Source: Delphinus delphis (Eukaryota; Chordata; Mammalia; Artiodactyla; Delphinidae). Taken from it: DNA of 64,000 nucleotides. Below are positions 11,110 through 22,900 of this stretch, piece by piece. How positions within the stretch are numbered: the stretch's first letter is position 1; each line of letters begins with the position of its first letter. A model generated the notes under the pieces. It had not been told where the DNA came from, did no database searches, and was given only the letters and a program-made list of their open reading frames with translations. The stretch spans positions 105,026,400 through 105,090,399 of the forward strand of contig NC_082690.1 of the NCBI RefSeq assembly GCF_949987515.2, given 5' to 3'. The position numbers were made by a program, and so were the translations under genes.

Positions 11110-12640
11110 CCCAGCGTACCAGGCTGTCAGCAAGCATCTGATTCTTGAATGTTCCCATCCCAAACCGTGTCCTCCTACCTGCATCTACTCGCATATCCTC
11201 TGCCTCCCTTCCTGTCACAGTGGATGCTCCGATCTAAGTCCACACTCTTCCCTGTGTCCTAGTCCTGGCCCTTCTCAACTTCACAAAGACTCCCTGTCGG
11301 GTCACTCTCCTCACCGGGTCATTATGCTGTACTGTCACTCTAGCTAAAGCAAAAGACGAGACAGAACAACAAATCAAAACGGTTCCTTGATCCCACACCC
11401 TCTCCAGTGGCCACTCGTTTCTCTGCTCCCTTTACAGTAAAAGGTCTCTGAAAGGATCAGCATGCTCCCCGTTTCCACTTCCCCTGCCCTTCCCCCTGAG
11501 CCCACTCCAGGCCCGGTCCCATCCCCATCACCCCGTGGGAGCTGCTTGTCTCCTGCGACCGCCACGTTGCCGAGTCCAGTGTGCTCTTCTTCTCAGGCTT
11601 CATTTTACCAGCCTCTCAGAAGCATCTGAGACTTTGACCCTCTGCCCAGGCTTCCCAGGCCCTACCCTCTCCTGACTTCTCTCCAGTCTGGCCCCTCCTC
11701 GGTCTCCTTGCTCAGGCCTCCCTTGCCTCTAAGCATAGAAGCCTCAGCGCTGTCCTTGGACCACTTCTCACCTCTAACTGTACTCACTCAGGTAATCTCA
11801 TCCCCACACACGGCTTTAAATGCCACCTAAAAGATGCCCCAATTTATACCTCAAACCCAGAGCTCTCCCTAGAATTCCAGACTTGCATGTCCACTGCCTA
11901 CTCCCCAGCTTGGATGTGTCACAGACCTCAAATCTGAACTCTTAATTCCCTGCCCCACCCTCCCCTTCCCGCAATCTTTCCCATCTTAGTAATGGGAACT
12001 CTGTTCTTCCAGTTGCTCAAGCCAAAACCTTTGGAGTTATCCTTGGCTCCTCTCTCTCTTAAACCCCACAGCCAACTGATCAGCAAGTCCTGTCAGTTAG
12101 TTCCCCTTCAAAATACAGAAAGAAAAGAAGCTGGCCGCTTCTTACCACCTCCATCTCCCACGCGGGGCTAAATCACCATCACCTCTCACGAGGCCAACTC
12201 CAGCAGCCTCCTGAGTGGTTTCACTGCCTCTTCTTCCCCCAAACCCACAGTCTGTTTTCTACCAACAGCCAGAGTAATGCTTTCAAGACGTAAGATTGAT
12301 TGTCATTTATTGGCTTAAGACCCACCCCACCAGTGTCTTCCTCTCTCACTCAGGATAAAATCCAGGTTCCTCGTCCCGGTCCACAAGGCCCTGTGGGACC
12401 AACCTGCTACCTCTCTGGCCTCATTTGCCCCCCCCACTTCCTCGCTCCCTCTGCCCAGTCCCTGGCCTCCGTGCTGCCCCTGGACCAGTCTGGAAACACG
12501 CCTGCCTTGGGGAGGGTGTGCTTGTTGTCTCTTCGGCCTGCCCGATGCCACCCTGTTGGAGAGCCTCCCCCGACCAACCTCTTCAGCACCCTTGGCATTC
12601 TCTGACCTCTCACCCTAATTCTGCCCAGCACTGACCACCG
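11110..12640 (+). mobile_element. ancient LINE relic, L2-like
   Basis: A pyrimidine-rich stretch with phrasing common to an old dispersed mammalian LINE family. Examples are TTGGAGTTATCCTTGGCTCC near 12030, a stretch on collected patients of AATCCAGGTTCC type near 12360, and CACAAGGCCCTGTGGGACC near 12380. No frame is preserved. I assign it to L2 by resemblance only; another ancient LINE family is possible. Confidence 0.5.
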
Positions 12641-12809
12641 CCTGACATCATATTTACGTGTGTGTTGTTGTCCATCTCCTCACCACTAACAGCCCAGAGG
12701 AGCTCTAGAGCCCAGCACACAGCAGGTGCTCAGCAGCCGGGCAGGGGCCACGGCGGAGACGGGAAGAGCCCAGTGCACACGGCCCCAGTCTCTGCGCCAC
12801 CACATACCT

Positions 12810-12960
12810 GCTGCTGGCGCTTCTGGGCAACTTTGGACAACCGTCTAGGCTTCAGTTTCCCTCTCTGTAAAACCTACCATGAAGGACTTTTAGGAAATTT
12901 AGGGATAATACATTTAAAGTACTTGAGGCATGGTCAGTACTCAGTAAAATGGGGACTAAA
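12810..12960 (+). mobile_element. MIR SINE relic
   Basis: MIR-like wording: CTTCTGGGCAACTTTGGACA followed by GGCTTCAGTTTCCCTCTCTG and TAAAACC. Divergent. Confidence 0.55.
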
Positions 12961-13447
12961 AAGGCCACTTGATTGCCCTCTAGGCCTGTTCCCAAGGAGT
13001 TAATAGTTCTGTCTCTGCCTGCCCCAGGATGGAGGGCTGATGCATCAGATGAAGTAACACCATTAAAAGGAGTACTGATTCCGTTCTCCACGTCGTATGT
13101 CCCAGGGTGCCCTAAGCGCTGTTTCTGAATACGGCCAGTTCTCCTCCATCCCCAGGACCTTCCAGTTCCCTAACAAAGCTCCTCAGATGATGGCCATCTT
13201 TGAGCAGGTCCTGCAGGTTGAAACGCTCCCCCAACCCTGCTTTGGATCCAGGTGGCCCCCATGTGGGAAAGTACAGGTGCTTGCTGGGTATGTGTATGTC
13301 TGTCTGGACCTTATGAGTCATGGGCCCCATGGATCCTGCTCTGACAAAGAACCCATTTTTGTGAGGTGGGCAGCCCTGGGCAGGCTAGGTGGTGGCTCCA
13401 GTGGGGTTTTCCTGGCTGGTAAGGGAAGGTGGCTAGAATAGTGTGCG

Positions 13448-13464
13448 CCACCAGGGGGCGCCAG
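13448..13464 (+). promoter_or_regulatory. CTCF-type binding motif
   Basis: The sequence CCACCAGGGGGCGCCAG agrees with the core CTCF consensus (CCASYAGRKGGCRS). It lies about 700 bp beyond the POLD4 stop codon, in non-coding DNA outside any recognised repeat. Occupancy cannot be read from sequence. Confidence 0.7.
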
Positions 13465-13684
13465 AGGTTGCTCAGCGCTTGTGAAGACTGACTGTTGGTT
13501 TTTTTTTTTTAAGGTGTCTCTCTTTCCTTCCTCTCAGGTCTAGGGTTAGGCAGTGGAAGAGGCACACGCACCTTGCAGGAAAGCATGGTGCTAGTTCTCT
13601 CCTACCTATCAACCTTCTGGGTGCTGCCCGTCCAAGCAGGGCCACATTACGAGACTGGAGGTCAGGCTCCCAGGCTCAGAGTTC

Positions 13685-13690
13685 TTTATT
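13685..13690 (-). terminator. POLD4 polyadenylation signal
   Basis: AATAAA on the minus strand, about 450 bases downstream of the POLD4 stop codon. It is the first canonical signal in that direction that I found, so the POLD4 3' UTR probably ends near 13,665. Confidence 0.7.
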
Positions 13691-14140
13691 GATAAGCACT
13701 AGTGAACCCCTCGCCCCGTAAGCTCAGCCAGTTCTGCCCTCAGATTCCCAGCCTGAGGTGTGGAGTACATCTTTGCCTCTTCGGTCTTCTGCCTTCTGCC
13801 GGAGTCTGGTTCTTCCCAAAGCTGTGCCTAATTTGCCACATCATCCCAAGGACCACAGTGTTCAGGTCAGGCACGTGGCAGCTTCAGAAGGGTCATGGCC
13901 AGGTCCTCGTCCTCAGAAACCACTCTCCACGTAGGAGGTGCTTGGCTTCGGCTGTGTCGGATCTCAGAGGGGGCACTGGGAGCCTGCTGGTCGGACCTCC
14001 ACATTCAGCCTCTTCCCTTCACTGTGAACCTCTTTCCTGCCAAATGTTCTCCACAGCAGAGCTGAGCCGAGGGGCAGCAACTGGTTCTAGCTTGTGTCTG
14101 GAGGTCCTCAAGTAGTGGGCGGGAGGTCTAAGGTGGTGCT

Positions 14141-15267
14141 TCAGAGGGGGTAGAGATGCCAGAGGCTGTGCGAGGGGGTGTGGGATGGAGGGAAAAACCC
14201 GCATCAGTTAAGTCTCTTGATCGGCTCTCACCAGCCCCAGCTCTTGGCCACGGCCTCTGGTCCTTGGCCAACCTCTCAGTATTAAATAGTCCCTTGGGCC
14301 CTAGTGTACGCTTCCTTCACCATTAGCTCAGAGATAAGTATTAAGGCAAGCTTCTGCCTCCTGAGCGCAGCACCTTGTAGAACCTTCTTGCCTGCTCAGC
14401 GAGGACCCCCCAAGGCTGCACCTATTTCTTCCTCCGGTCAGGACGGCCCCCATCCAGGGCCAGGCGGTGCCTGGAGAAGTCCCTGGCTCCCCTGAGAGCC
14501 CCCCACCGGCCTCTGACCTGCACTGGAAGCGCGGATCACCGGGGTGGGTCTGCAGCACCTGCCACACTTCTTGGGGAGGCTCTAAGCCCATCTGCTCTGC
14601 GCGATGCCAGCGTTGCAGCCGTGTGATCCCTGCGGGGGTGGAAAGAAGACAGTGGGGCCTCGTGGGGGGCAGGGAAGCGTCCAGGCTAGAGAGTGTGGGT
14701 GGAGGGGTGTGTCAGGACCTCCACACCCCTGGTTTCCAGACACAGTGCTGAGAGGGTCAGGCAGGGGCTGGGGCTGCTTGGGTGCCGAGTGGGTGGCAGG
14801 ACTGGCTCCGGGATGTGCTCTCGGGGCCTGAGGGGGCTCTCACCTGTGCAGGGCCCATACTGCCAGGCCAGGTCAAACTGCCTCAGCAGCTCCATCTCCG
14901 CTTCATCCACGCTCAGGGGCTGGGGCTCTTCCCCTGCAATGACATGCTGCTCCTCAGGCCTGCCCAAGCCTGTGCCCTGCCGGGCTGGTCCCCTGCCCCT
15001 TGCCTCACAGCTGACCCACTGTTCCCCAGCCCTCACCGCCCCTTTGCCTCTGCTGTCCACTGCCAGGTCTGGTGTAGGAAGCAGAGGACATACTTCACTT
15101 CCCCTTCCATTGCCCACGTTCTCTCGTGTCCCTCACATCCACTCCTCCCGCCCTCCCACACCTCAGAGACCTAGCTCTGGTGCCAGCTCCCCCTTGCTGT
15201 GCCCAGCGGAGCCCTCCCTCCTCTTCACTACAGGGTAGGAGTCAGTGATGAGCCGTTTCCGGCCCAT
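14141..15267 (-). CDS. POLD4: DNA polymerase delta subunit 4 (p12)
   Basis: The smallest, accessory subunit of nuclear DNA polymerase delta. It stabilises the holoenzyme and contacts PCNA, and in the known family it is degraded after DNA damage. Coding exons on the minus strand are 15171-15267, 14844-14933, 14518-14629 and 14141-14165. All introns are GT/AG and phases agree, giving 107 aa, the human length. The N-terminus MGRKRLITDSYPVVKRR contains the PIP-box-like KRLITDSY and the basic stretch. The middle has LLRQFDLAWQYGPCTG, the C-terminal part has GLEPPQEVWQVL, and the last exon encodes only SLWHLYPL. Compared with the human protein as I remember it, differences are scattered and conservative (for example LSVDEAEME for RDEEEAELE). 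The start is supported by the family N-terminus. No truncation or frameshift is seen. Confidence 0.97.
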
Positions 15268-15499
15268 GGCGGCCACCCAGGCAGGCGGAGAAGGAGGCGA
15301 CTGCCGGGAAGGAGAGACAGGCCAGCGGGCACGAGAGAGACAGCTGCAGAGAGAGAGAGAGTGAGAGAGGGCTGGGGCCAGAGAGCAAGCCTGGGGCCAG
15401 CGATGGGCAGACGGATGACCCAGACAAACAGAAAGGAAGTCCGAGGGTTCCAAGGAATGACGCCTCTCCCCCACCCCCACAGGCATGCAAACAGCAAAG

Positions 15500-15585
15500 A
15501 CCTAAGCCAATGGGAGGCCGCCTCTGTGGGGCAGGGCTTATCCCCAGCCAATGACAGGTGGTGCAGGCAGAGGGGGCGGGGCATC
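15500..15585 (-). promoter_or_regulatory. POLD4 promoter elements (two CCAAT boxes, one GC box)
   Basis: Upstream of the POLD4 start codon (15267) the plus strand shows CCAAT at 507-511 and 548-552 past 15,000 (both in a GCCAAT context) and GGGGGCGGGGC at about 15572-15582. There is no obvious TATA box. This pattern fits a housekeeping promoter firing toward lower coordinates. The transcription start is not determined. Confidence 0.55.
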
Positions 15586-16289
15586 TGATGCAGCTGCGTT
15601 CTGGGGGAGAAGGGGTGAGGCTGGGGTGGGGGACCTGTCATGATATCGCCAGACTGCACCACCTCCTCCTGCCCCCCCCCCCACTGGTCTACAGCGGGTC
15701 TCTGGGGACTTGCAGAGTGTTATCCTCAGCCTCTCACTTCCCGTTTTCCCTTCCTAGGCAAATGTTCTTTTCAGCCTCACTAATCCCCGTGGCCGGTGTG
15801 TAACTCCCCAGAGCCCAGCCGGAGACTTCCAGTCCCGCCCCTTGGCCCACCGAGTGTTGTGTGGGCAGGTCTGGAGGTCCGGAGAGAGTTTGGGCTCATC
15901 CCGACCCCTTCCCGGCTCCCACGGCACCCCCACCGGCCCTAGGAGACCTCCCCGGAGAAGCCCATGGGTTCTGAAAGCTACGCCCAGAGACACTGCCCAC
16001 TCTAAGTCCAGACGAGTGCTCGCCTCCTCGGCTCTCCTGGGGTCCTACAGCCTGCCCCCACCCGTCCTCTAGTCAGGAAGATTCCACACCGCGCAGGAGG
16101 CCAGAGTGCGTTTGGATCCCCAGTCCTTCGTCAGTAAAATCCACCCCAATGTGAGAGTATGAGCAGAAAATACCAACAGTAAACCTGACACATATATGGC
16201 ACGCACAGCCGAGTACTGTGCAAAGCACTTTCCCACATACTCACTCTACTGAGATAGACAGAAATGGTTCTTGAAAGTAGGAAGTACTG

Positions 16290-16410
16290 GGGACATCCCT
16301 GGCAGTCCAGTGGTTAGGACTCGGAGCTTCCACTGAAGGGGGCGAGGGTTTGATCCCTGGTTCCGGGAATTAAGATCCCGCAAGCCATGCGGTACAAGAT
16401 AAAATGAGGA
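16290..16410 (+). mobile_element. tRNA-derived SINE, minimal form
   Basis: A 120-bp SINE with head ATCCCTGGCAGTCCAGTGGT and a B-box-like GGTTTGATCCC. It is flanked by a perfect 14-bp duplication, AGTAGGAAGTACTG (276-289 and 411-424 past 16,000). Confidence 0.85.
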
Positions 16411-19393
16411 AGTAGGAAGTACTGATAGTCACAGGCAATGGTGGGGCCCCAGAAAACCATTGTCCCTCCGTGCTCCCCAGGAGCTCACAGGCTAAAGGGC
16501 AAGCACACGGACACACACATTGTCAGTGCCAGGATAAAATTCCTAACAAACAGGAAAAGGGGGAAGAGAGGGTCACAGTGGGTTGGACCTTGAGGCTGGC
16601 TTAGCACTGGAAGACCTCCTGGAAGAGGTGGGCTGCTGTAAACAGCGTCTCTCAATTCTCCACCCATGACCTTTGTCCCTTGGGCTCCTGTCATCGCTGA
16701 CTCACCCCTATACCCGCCTCCTCCTCACCAGCTTCCCGGCGGCAGGCGAAAGCCCTGGCCATCGGGAGTCTGGGAATCAGTGTGAGGCCCAGCCCAGCCC
16801 CATCGCCCTCCAGAGATCCCATCCAGTTCTTCCTTCCCGGGGTGCAAGGGCCTGCTCAGAGGCTTCTGCCTTCCCCCTGTCACTCTGCCTTAGGAGGATT
16901 GTGGGCACATGGGAGGAGAAGGCTCTGGAGAGTAGACCACCAAAGAGGAGGAGCTGGAACGAGCCGGCCATGTCTTCAGGGGCCTCCTCCCGCCTGGCTC
17001 TCCCCATCCCTTCCTGAAGGAGGGCAGAGTGGAGGAGGGAGAGCTCATGGGTGCACTGCACGGGGCTGGAGGGCCCTTCCCTGCTTTACTGTTTGGGCTG
17101 GGCCTGGTCTAATCCCCCTTCTGCCTCCTGGACTATGTGGGGCCCACACTGAGGCAGACAGGGGCCCTGCTGCCTTGGGGAGGGAAGCAGGGAGGCCCTC
17201 TCCACCAGGCCTGGGAAGGGCTTCCGTGTGGGGTCCAGTCGGGCACAGAGCGCTCCAGGGAGGGATGGTGCCCAGGCTCTGTGGGACTGACCACCCCTCC
17301 TCAGAGGGCGTGTCTGGAGGTGTGTAGCACCCACCTCCTGCGCCCACAAAGCCCTGAGGGAGTAGGGAGCCATGGGTGGGGCAGACCCCTCCTCATTCCT
17401 GGTCCCTCCCACCTCTGAAAGCTGATAGCCGTGGGGCCCTGCCACCGCCCAGGGAGCGTGAAATGGGGTATGCTGCTGGACGGCCACAGCGGCTCCCACT
17501 GCCGCCTGAGCTAGTCCCTCTCCTCTCTGGCACCCTGGCTTGCTCTCTGGGCACTGTCTGGGCCATCCCTGCCAGCTGCCCACAGCCCTGCCTGGCCCAG
17601 GCCCCGCTAGCCTCTCCCACTCAGCCTGGAAGATGTGTCCCTTGGCCTTCAGCTTGTCCCAGTCCAGGTCATCTGCTCAAGTGCAGGCACCCTAGGACTG
17701 GCTTTCCGGCCTGGAGTTGAGGGAACTCCCCACAGGCAGCGTTGCCCCCCTCACCTAGTTGGGCAGCAGTGGGATCAAGCCCCAAGGCTCGAAGGAGTAG
17801 GCACCCAGGGGTTTGGGGGCCATCGCTGTCCAGTTGGTATCCTTCCCCGACGAGGCATCTGAAGTCCTAAGTTGTGCTGGCACAACGAGGCCAGACCTTG
17901 GCCTGCCCACCCTCAGGTCTTTTCCCTCTTTACTCCCCCAACCCTGTCTGCCACTTTTAACCTTCCTTCCTGGAACCCCTATCCCTATTCAGGCAATCTC
18001 CTGGCCTATCCCCAAAACTGCTGTCCTGGGTCCTGTCACACACAGTTCAGGCTTCAGGCTGGAAGCCCAGGCCAGAGGTCTGACCTGGGGGTTAAGTTCT
18101 CTTTCTTTCAGGAAATTTTCCGAGACCCAGGCGTAGGTTCCTTGTCAGCCCCGATCCCCAGAGGCTGGCGATGAGACTGGCAGGAGTGACCTTTGCACCT
18201 TGGCCTGGGAACACTCAAGGCCCTTGCCTCACAGCCAAGGCCAGAGTCTTGGGGGAACGCAAGAGAAAAGGAGAGAAAAGAACTGGAACAGGATCCCAGC
18301 ACCTTCTTTAGGGCTGAGGCCCACCACTGACTGCTCCAAGGGGAAGAGGGATTAGACCTGGCTTAGCTCAGACAATGTGGCAGGATGGGGGGGACTCAGC
18401 ACTGCGCACGTGCCCTAAGAGTCCCTTCCCTTCCCCCAGTCACAATGGGGCCTGTGGGGAGAGCCAGCTAGAGCTAGGAAGGTGGGGGCAGGTGGAGGGA
18501 GGGAATCAGCTGCCTGGGGCCCAGCGGGGTGCGGGGCGTAGCCCGCTCTCCTTCCCTCTCCCTGCATCCCCCTTCCTCAGGCCCTCAGGCCCTGCCACCC
18601 ACCCTGAGCTGGAGATTCTGGGCGCCAGACTCCCACCCTTGGCCCCGTTCTCCACCCTGTGGGGCAAATTCTTTCAGGCAGCTCCTCCTGGTCCCTCCTG
18701 ACCCTCCCAGACACCCTCCTTCCTCCTGCTCCAGGCTCTCTGGCCCCGTGGGCTTAAGGGGCAGAAGGCAAAAGTTCCCCTAGGTCTGGGTGTTTTGCTG
18801 CTGGACGTCTCTTCTGCTCTGTCCCAAACACCCCACCCAAACCTCCTCCCATCACCTCCCCTTTCACCTTGGCCTTCCTGGCTCTAGGGCAATCCTAGGG
18901 AGGTTTGAAAAGGGGCCCTTCCGGCCATTCCTCACCTTGGCCACCAGGTGTCAGACTTTGTCCAGCTGGGAGGAAGGTCCTACTTAAGTTTCCACCCCAT
19001 CAGCCTAGCCTTGGCGATCAGGACAAACTGGAGGGGGGCCTAGAGCTGACCTCTGAACTAGGAAGGCTGAGGGATGCTGAAGCTTGGGGAAAGGGCCAGA
19101 GCTCTGGTTCTAAAGCTCACAGTTACTCCCTCAATGCCCCTACCCCCAGCCTACTGACAATGGCTTTGTCCACTGCTGGGAAATTGGGGAACCAGGCTGA
19201 GTCAGGGAGCTCAAGAATTGAAGGAACAAAGGCAGGGACAGTTGTGGCTCCAGAGAATAAGGGGGAGCTAAGGGGGAGCCACCCATCAGAGCGCTCAGCC
19301 AGGCCTGGATCACTAGCCCTTGCCCTGTAGGTTAAGGGGAACAAGGGCCACCCTTGGCCCTTCCCCACTTGGGATGGCTATGGCAAGTGGGGA

Positions 19394-19460
<67 letters not shown>
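19394..19460. repeat. (TG)n microsatellite
   Basis: About 33 uninterrupted TG dinucleotides. Probably length-polymorphic. Confidence 0.97.
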
Positions 19461-19461
<1 letters not shown>

Positions 19462-20580
19462 TGCGTGCTTCAATGAGTCTCCCCACATACCAAGGGGGAC
19501 CTAAGTCCTGGATATGGGTCAGTCTTTGCAAAAGCAGGAAGCTGGCAAGGCATGACTACCCCCTTGCCGCCCCCCAGCAGAGCCTCTACTCTATCCACTC
19601 CCCCACCCCAGAAGTTGCCTCGCCCAAGTGACAGTTCTCCATCTTGTAGACATCCTCTCAAACACAGGTGTGTTCCCAGGCACCCAAGATGAGGATGAGA
19701 TTTCTCCTCCACAGCATGCTATCTGGAGGTGACAGGGAGGAGGGCCTTCTCTCCTTCTCTCCCACTCTCCCTAACCTTCCTGGGAGCAGAAGGCGTTCGT
19801 TCTAGAGATAATGCCCTTCCCCCTGTGACTCTGCAGGGCCCTAGGTGTCCCAGGTTCTTAAATTGACCTCTGTGTACGTGGGCGCCTGACTATGAGACCG
19901 TACTTGAGAGGTGGAACCTAAGATAACCAATGAAAACCCATCACCTCTCCTGAAGCAGCTGTGGATGGAGAACAAATGACAAACCCATTCACAGAAAACC
20001 TGATGAGCTGTCATGCATGCGGAGCTACCCGCCTGGTGGTCCACAGCACCCAAACCCAAAGGAAGGACTCACACCCCTGACCTCATCAGTAGGGAGCTGT
20101 GGGGGGAGAGTTCAAGAACTCAGACTCTGAAATGCCCTTTCTGGCCAGGCTCCCCTCTGCGTCCACCCCCTGCCCCCCACCCCTGCCACTGGTTCCCTCT
20201 ACTCCCCACCCTGTAGGCATATGCAGCGCTGGGCTGGCAGCCACTCAGAGTGCAATCTCTAGCCCTCTAGAGTCTCTCGCCCTTTGATTCACTGCCATCC
20301 CTGCTTGCCTGTCCTCAGCCTTGGGCAATAGCCTCTCTTCACTCTGTCCCCACCTCTGGCTTGATAGGAAATGTCAGGGAATGTCACAGTCATGCCGATG
20401 AGTCCATGACAGAGATGTGTTTGCTGATATCACTGGTGCCACATGGCTACCCAGCAACCCTTTTGATTCTCTTCTGTTTGTCCCTGATTCCATTCCCCAA
20501 ACCTCCCAATCCTTCTCCAGCCACCACCCCTCACACAGCAGCACCATGTTCTGATCTCTTCCATTTAAAAACAACAACAG

Positions 20581-20800
20581 GGGGCTTCCCTGGTGGCACA
20601 GTGGTTGAGAGTCCGTCTGCCGATGCGGGGGACACGGGTTCGTGCCCCGGTCTGGGAAGATCACACATGCCGTGGAGCGGCTGGGCCCGTGAGCCGTGGC
20701 CGCAGAGCCTGCGCGTCCGGAGCCTGTGCTCTGCAACGGGGGAGGCCGCAACAGTGAGAGGCCCGTGTACCACAAAAAAACAAATAAACAAACAAACAAA
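20581..20800 (+). mobile_element. CHR-type SINE, short form
   Basis: A short-form SINE with head GGGGCTTCCCTGGTGGCACA and 3' block AGAGGCCCGTGTACCAC. Its tail is built of CAAA/CAAATAAA units. Near-matching A-rich text (ATTTAAAAACAACAACAG before, ATTTAAAAAAAATAACAG after) is the likely target-site duplication. Confidence 0.88.
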
Positions 20801-20818
20801 AATTTAAAAAAAATAACA

Positions 20819-21135
20819 GGGGACTTCCCTGGTGGCGCAGTGGTTAAGAATCCGCCTGCCAACGCGGGGGACACGGGTTCGAGCCCTGGTCTGGGAAGAT
20901 TCCACATGCCGTGGAGCAACTAAGCCCATGCACCACAACTACTGAGCCCGCGTGCCACAACTGCTGAAGCCCGCATGCCTAGTGCCCATACTCCGCAACA
21001 AGAGAAGCCACCGCAATGAGAATCCCGTGCACTGCAACGAAGAATAGCCCCCGCTCGCTACAACTAGAGAAAGCCCGCGTGCAGCAACAAAGTCCCAACG
21101 CAGCCATAAATAAATAAATAAATTTATAAAAAACA
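20819..21135 (+). mobile_element. CHR-type SINE, long form
   Basis: A long-form SINE that begins within about 20 bases of the previous element and runs in the same direction. It ends in an AAATAAATAAATAAATTTAT tail. The tail and following A-rich text resemble the preceding target, so the two insertions used the same A-rich site in turn. Confidence 0.88.
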
Positions 21136-21199
21136 GCAACAGCAAAACCCAACCAAACAAACAACCTTCCGTGATCCTGCTGCTCCCTCTAGATGTTGA

Positions 21200-21470
21200 C
21201 TTTGCCACCAAACTCCGGAGGGAATAGATTTACCCTTCCGACTTTCTTCTCACCATCTCCATCTTTAATCTCACAATTCGGTGTCTCTCAACTGCTCTTG
21301 CCAAGGTGGCCTGTGACTCCCTGATTACCAGAGAGGTGGTAATCAGGGAGGAGACCCACCCCCACCCCCACCCATCTCCCCTCCGCTCTCCTGGGACATC
21401 TGACACTGCGGATCAGCTGCCTCCTTGAGACTCTCTTCTCTTGGCTTTTCACGCACTATTGTCTTGACAC
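21200..21470 (+). mobile_element. ancient LINE relic, L2-like, containing a hairpin
   Basis: The wording around CTTGCCAAGGTGGCCTGTGA (21298-21317) and ACATCTGACACTGCGGATCA resembles the ancient LINE family also seen at 11,110-12,640. The relic is interrupted by the inverted repeat at 21317-21350. The family assignment is tentative. Confidence 0.45.
21317..21350. repeat. perfect 14-bp inverted repeat with a 6-base loop
   Basis: The left arm CTCCCTGATTACCA (21317-21330) and right arm TGGTAATCAGGGAG (21337-21350) are exact reverse complements around GAGAGG. The structure sits inside a relic repeat, not in a transcript I can identify. Confidence 0.95.
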
Positions 21471-22759
21471 TCTTTAAATCTGTTTAAATCAAAGTATCGA
21501 GTACATTATCCTGTGCCCAGCATTGTGCTAAAATGCTGCAGGGATGCCCTCACGATGCTAGATGCTACCTGCTTAAAAGGGAGGCAGACACAACAGCCCT
21601 TGTCCTGCCCATCCTCCAAGAACGGCATCAGGTCCCATGCGGAAGCACTTACTGTGTCCTAGGCACTGGGAGTACAGCATGGACTTCAGACGCCACTTCC
21701 TGCCCTGTGGGGCCCACGGCCCAGCAGACCAGCAGGGCCCTCGCCTAACTGGATGCGATCACTCCCTCCTTCTTGACTTAAATAGTACTTTGCCTGCATC
21801 TTTCTGCACTTAATCAAATTCTGCTTTGGATTCTAGCATTTGGCAGGGGGTGAAGATGGGGGGATGGGGGGGCTGGTCCCTCTTCCCAGATTTTGTTCAA
21901 CACACTAATTGAACACCTTCTTTGGACTTGAGCTTGAGCCTGAGCTGGGTGCTGGACAGAGAGAAGGGGAAGACTCAGAATCTGCCCCCAGGAAGCTCAC
22001 AGTACGTAGCGTGGGACGTACCTTCCTTCTCCCTGTATCCCATTTAGCCCCTTGCTAGGTGCCTCACAGCACAGCCTCTGGATGGAGACAGCCCAGAGGC
22101 CCTCTCCTTTCTATCTAGTTAGGCTGGTGGTGGGGCCTGCAGCTGCCCCTGGCCACACCTGGGCAGCCATCTCTGCCAGAAGAGCCTGGACTCCTCTGGG
22201 TGGATGTGTTCCCCCCAACTTGGGTCAGGTGACTCAGGGACTTTCGGCAGAGCCTGGCTCACCCTGCCCACAAGCAGGTCCTGTCGCTCCTGCACCTACA
22301 CTCCCAGCTCCCCCTCTTCTGGTGGCTCTGCACTTGTCACTATCTCCCAGTGCACATCATGTGAGCGTGCTTTTGTTTCTTATCGGCTCAGGTAAGCTCG
22401 CTCTCTTCCCAGAGAGATTGCAGGCTCTGTAAGGGCAGGAGCCAAGTCAAGCCTTGGACTTCTTTAGGCTCTCCAACACCAGTTAGCATGGTGATGGGCA
22501 GGTAATTAGGTCTTTAAAATATTTGTCAACTGATTGACATCACCATCGTTTGTTGCTTCCTTTGCTTAGGGCACTGTCTCCAGGAGGCCCTGGTAAAGTA
22601 TCCCCGTATTACCTGGGAGCAGTTAGCCCATCGATCTACCCAGTGGCTCTTCACTAGAGCGTCCCGACACGCCAGACATCAGTCATCTGTGATTACTGAC
22701 CGCCGCTGCCTCAGCCAAGCATCTTCCGTTCGTTGTTTCTCTTTTCCTTTCCAACGTTC

Positions 22760-22900
22760 TTATAAAGGTATTGATTATTCCCATTTTACAGATGGGGAAA
22801 CTGGAGAATAGAGAGCTTTAAATCATTTGTTCAAGGTCACTCAGCTGGTAGGTTACGGACCTGGGATTTGATCTCAGGTCATCCCTCAAACAGCATCTGT
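22760..22900 (-). mobile_element. MIR SINE relic, reverse strand
   Basis: Reversed MIR wording: CCCATTTTACAGATGGGGAA, then CAAGGTCACTCAGCTGGTAG. The full tRNA-like head is not retained. Confidence 0.7.

Noticed and set aside
19313..19531. Open frames rich in alternating Cys-Val or Thr-His
   Set aside because: They are translations of the TG/CA microsatellite.
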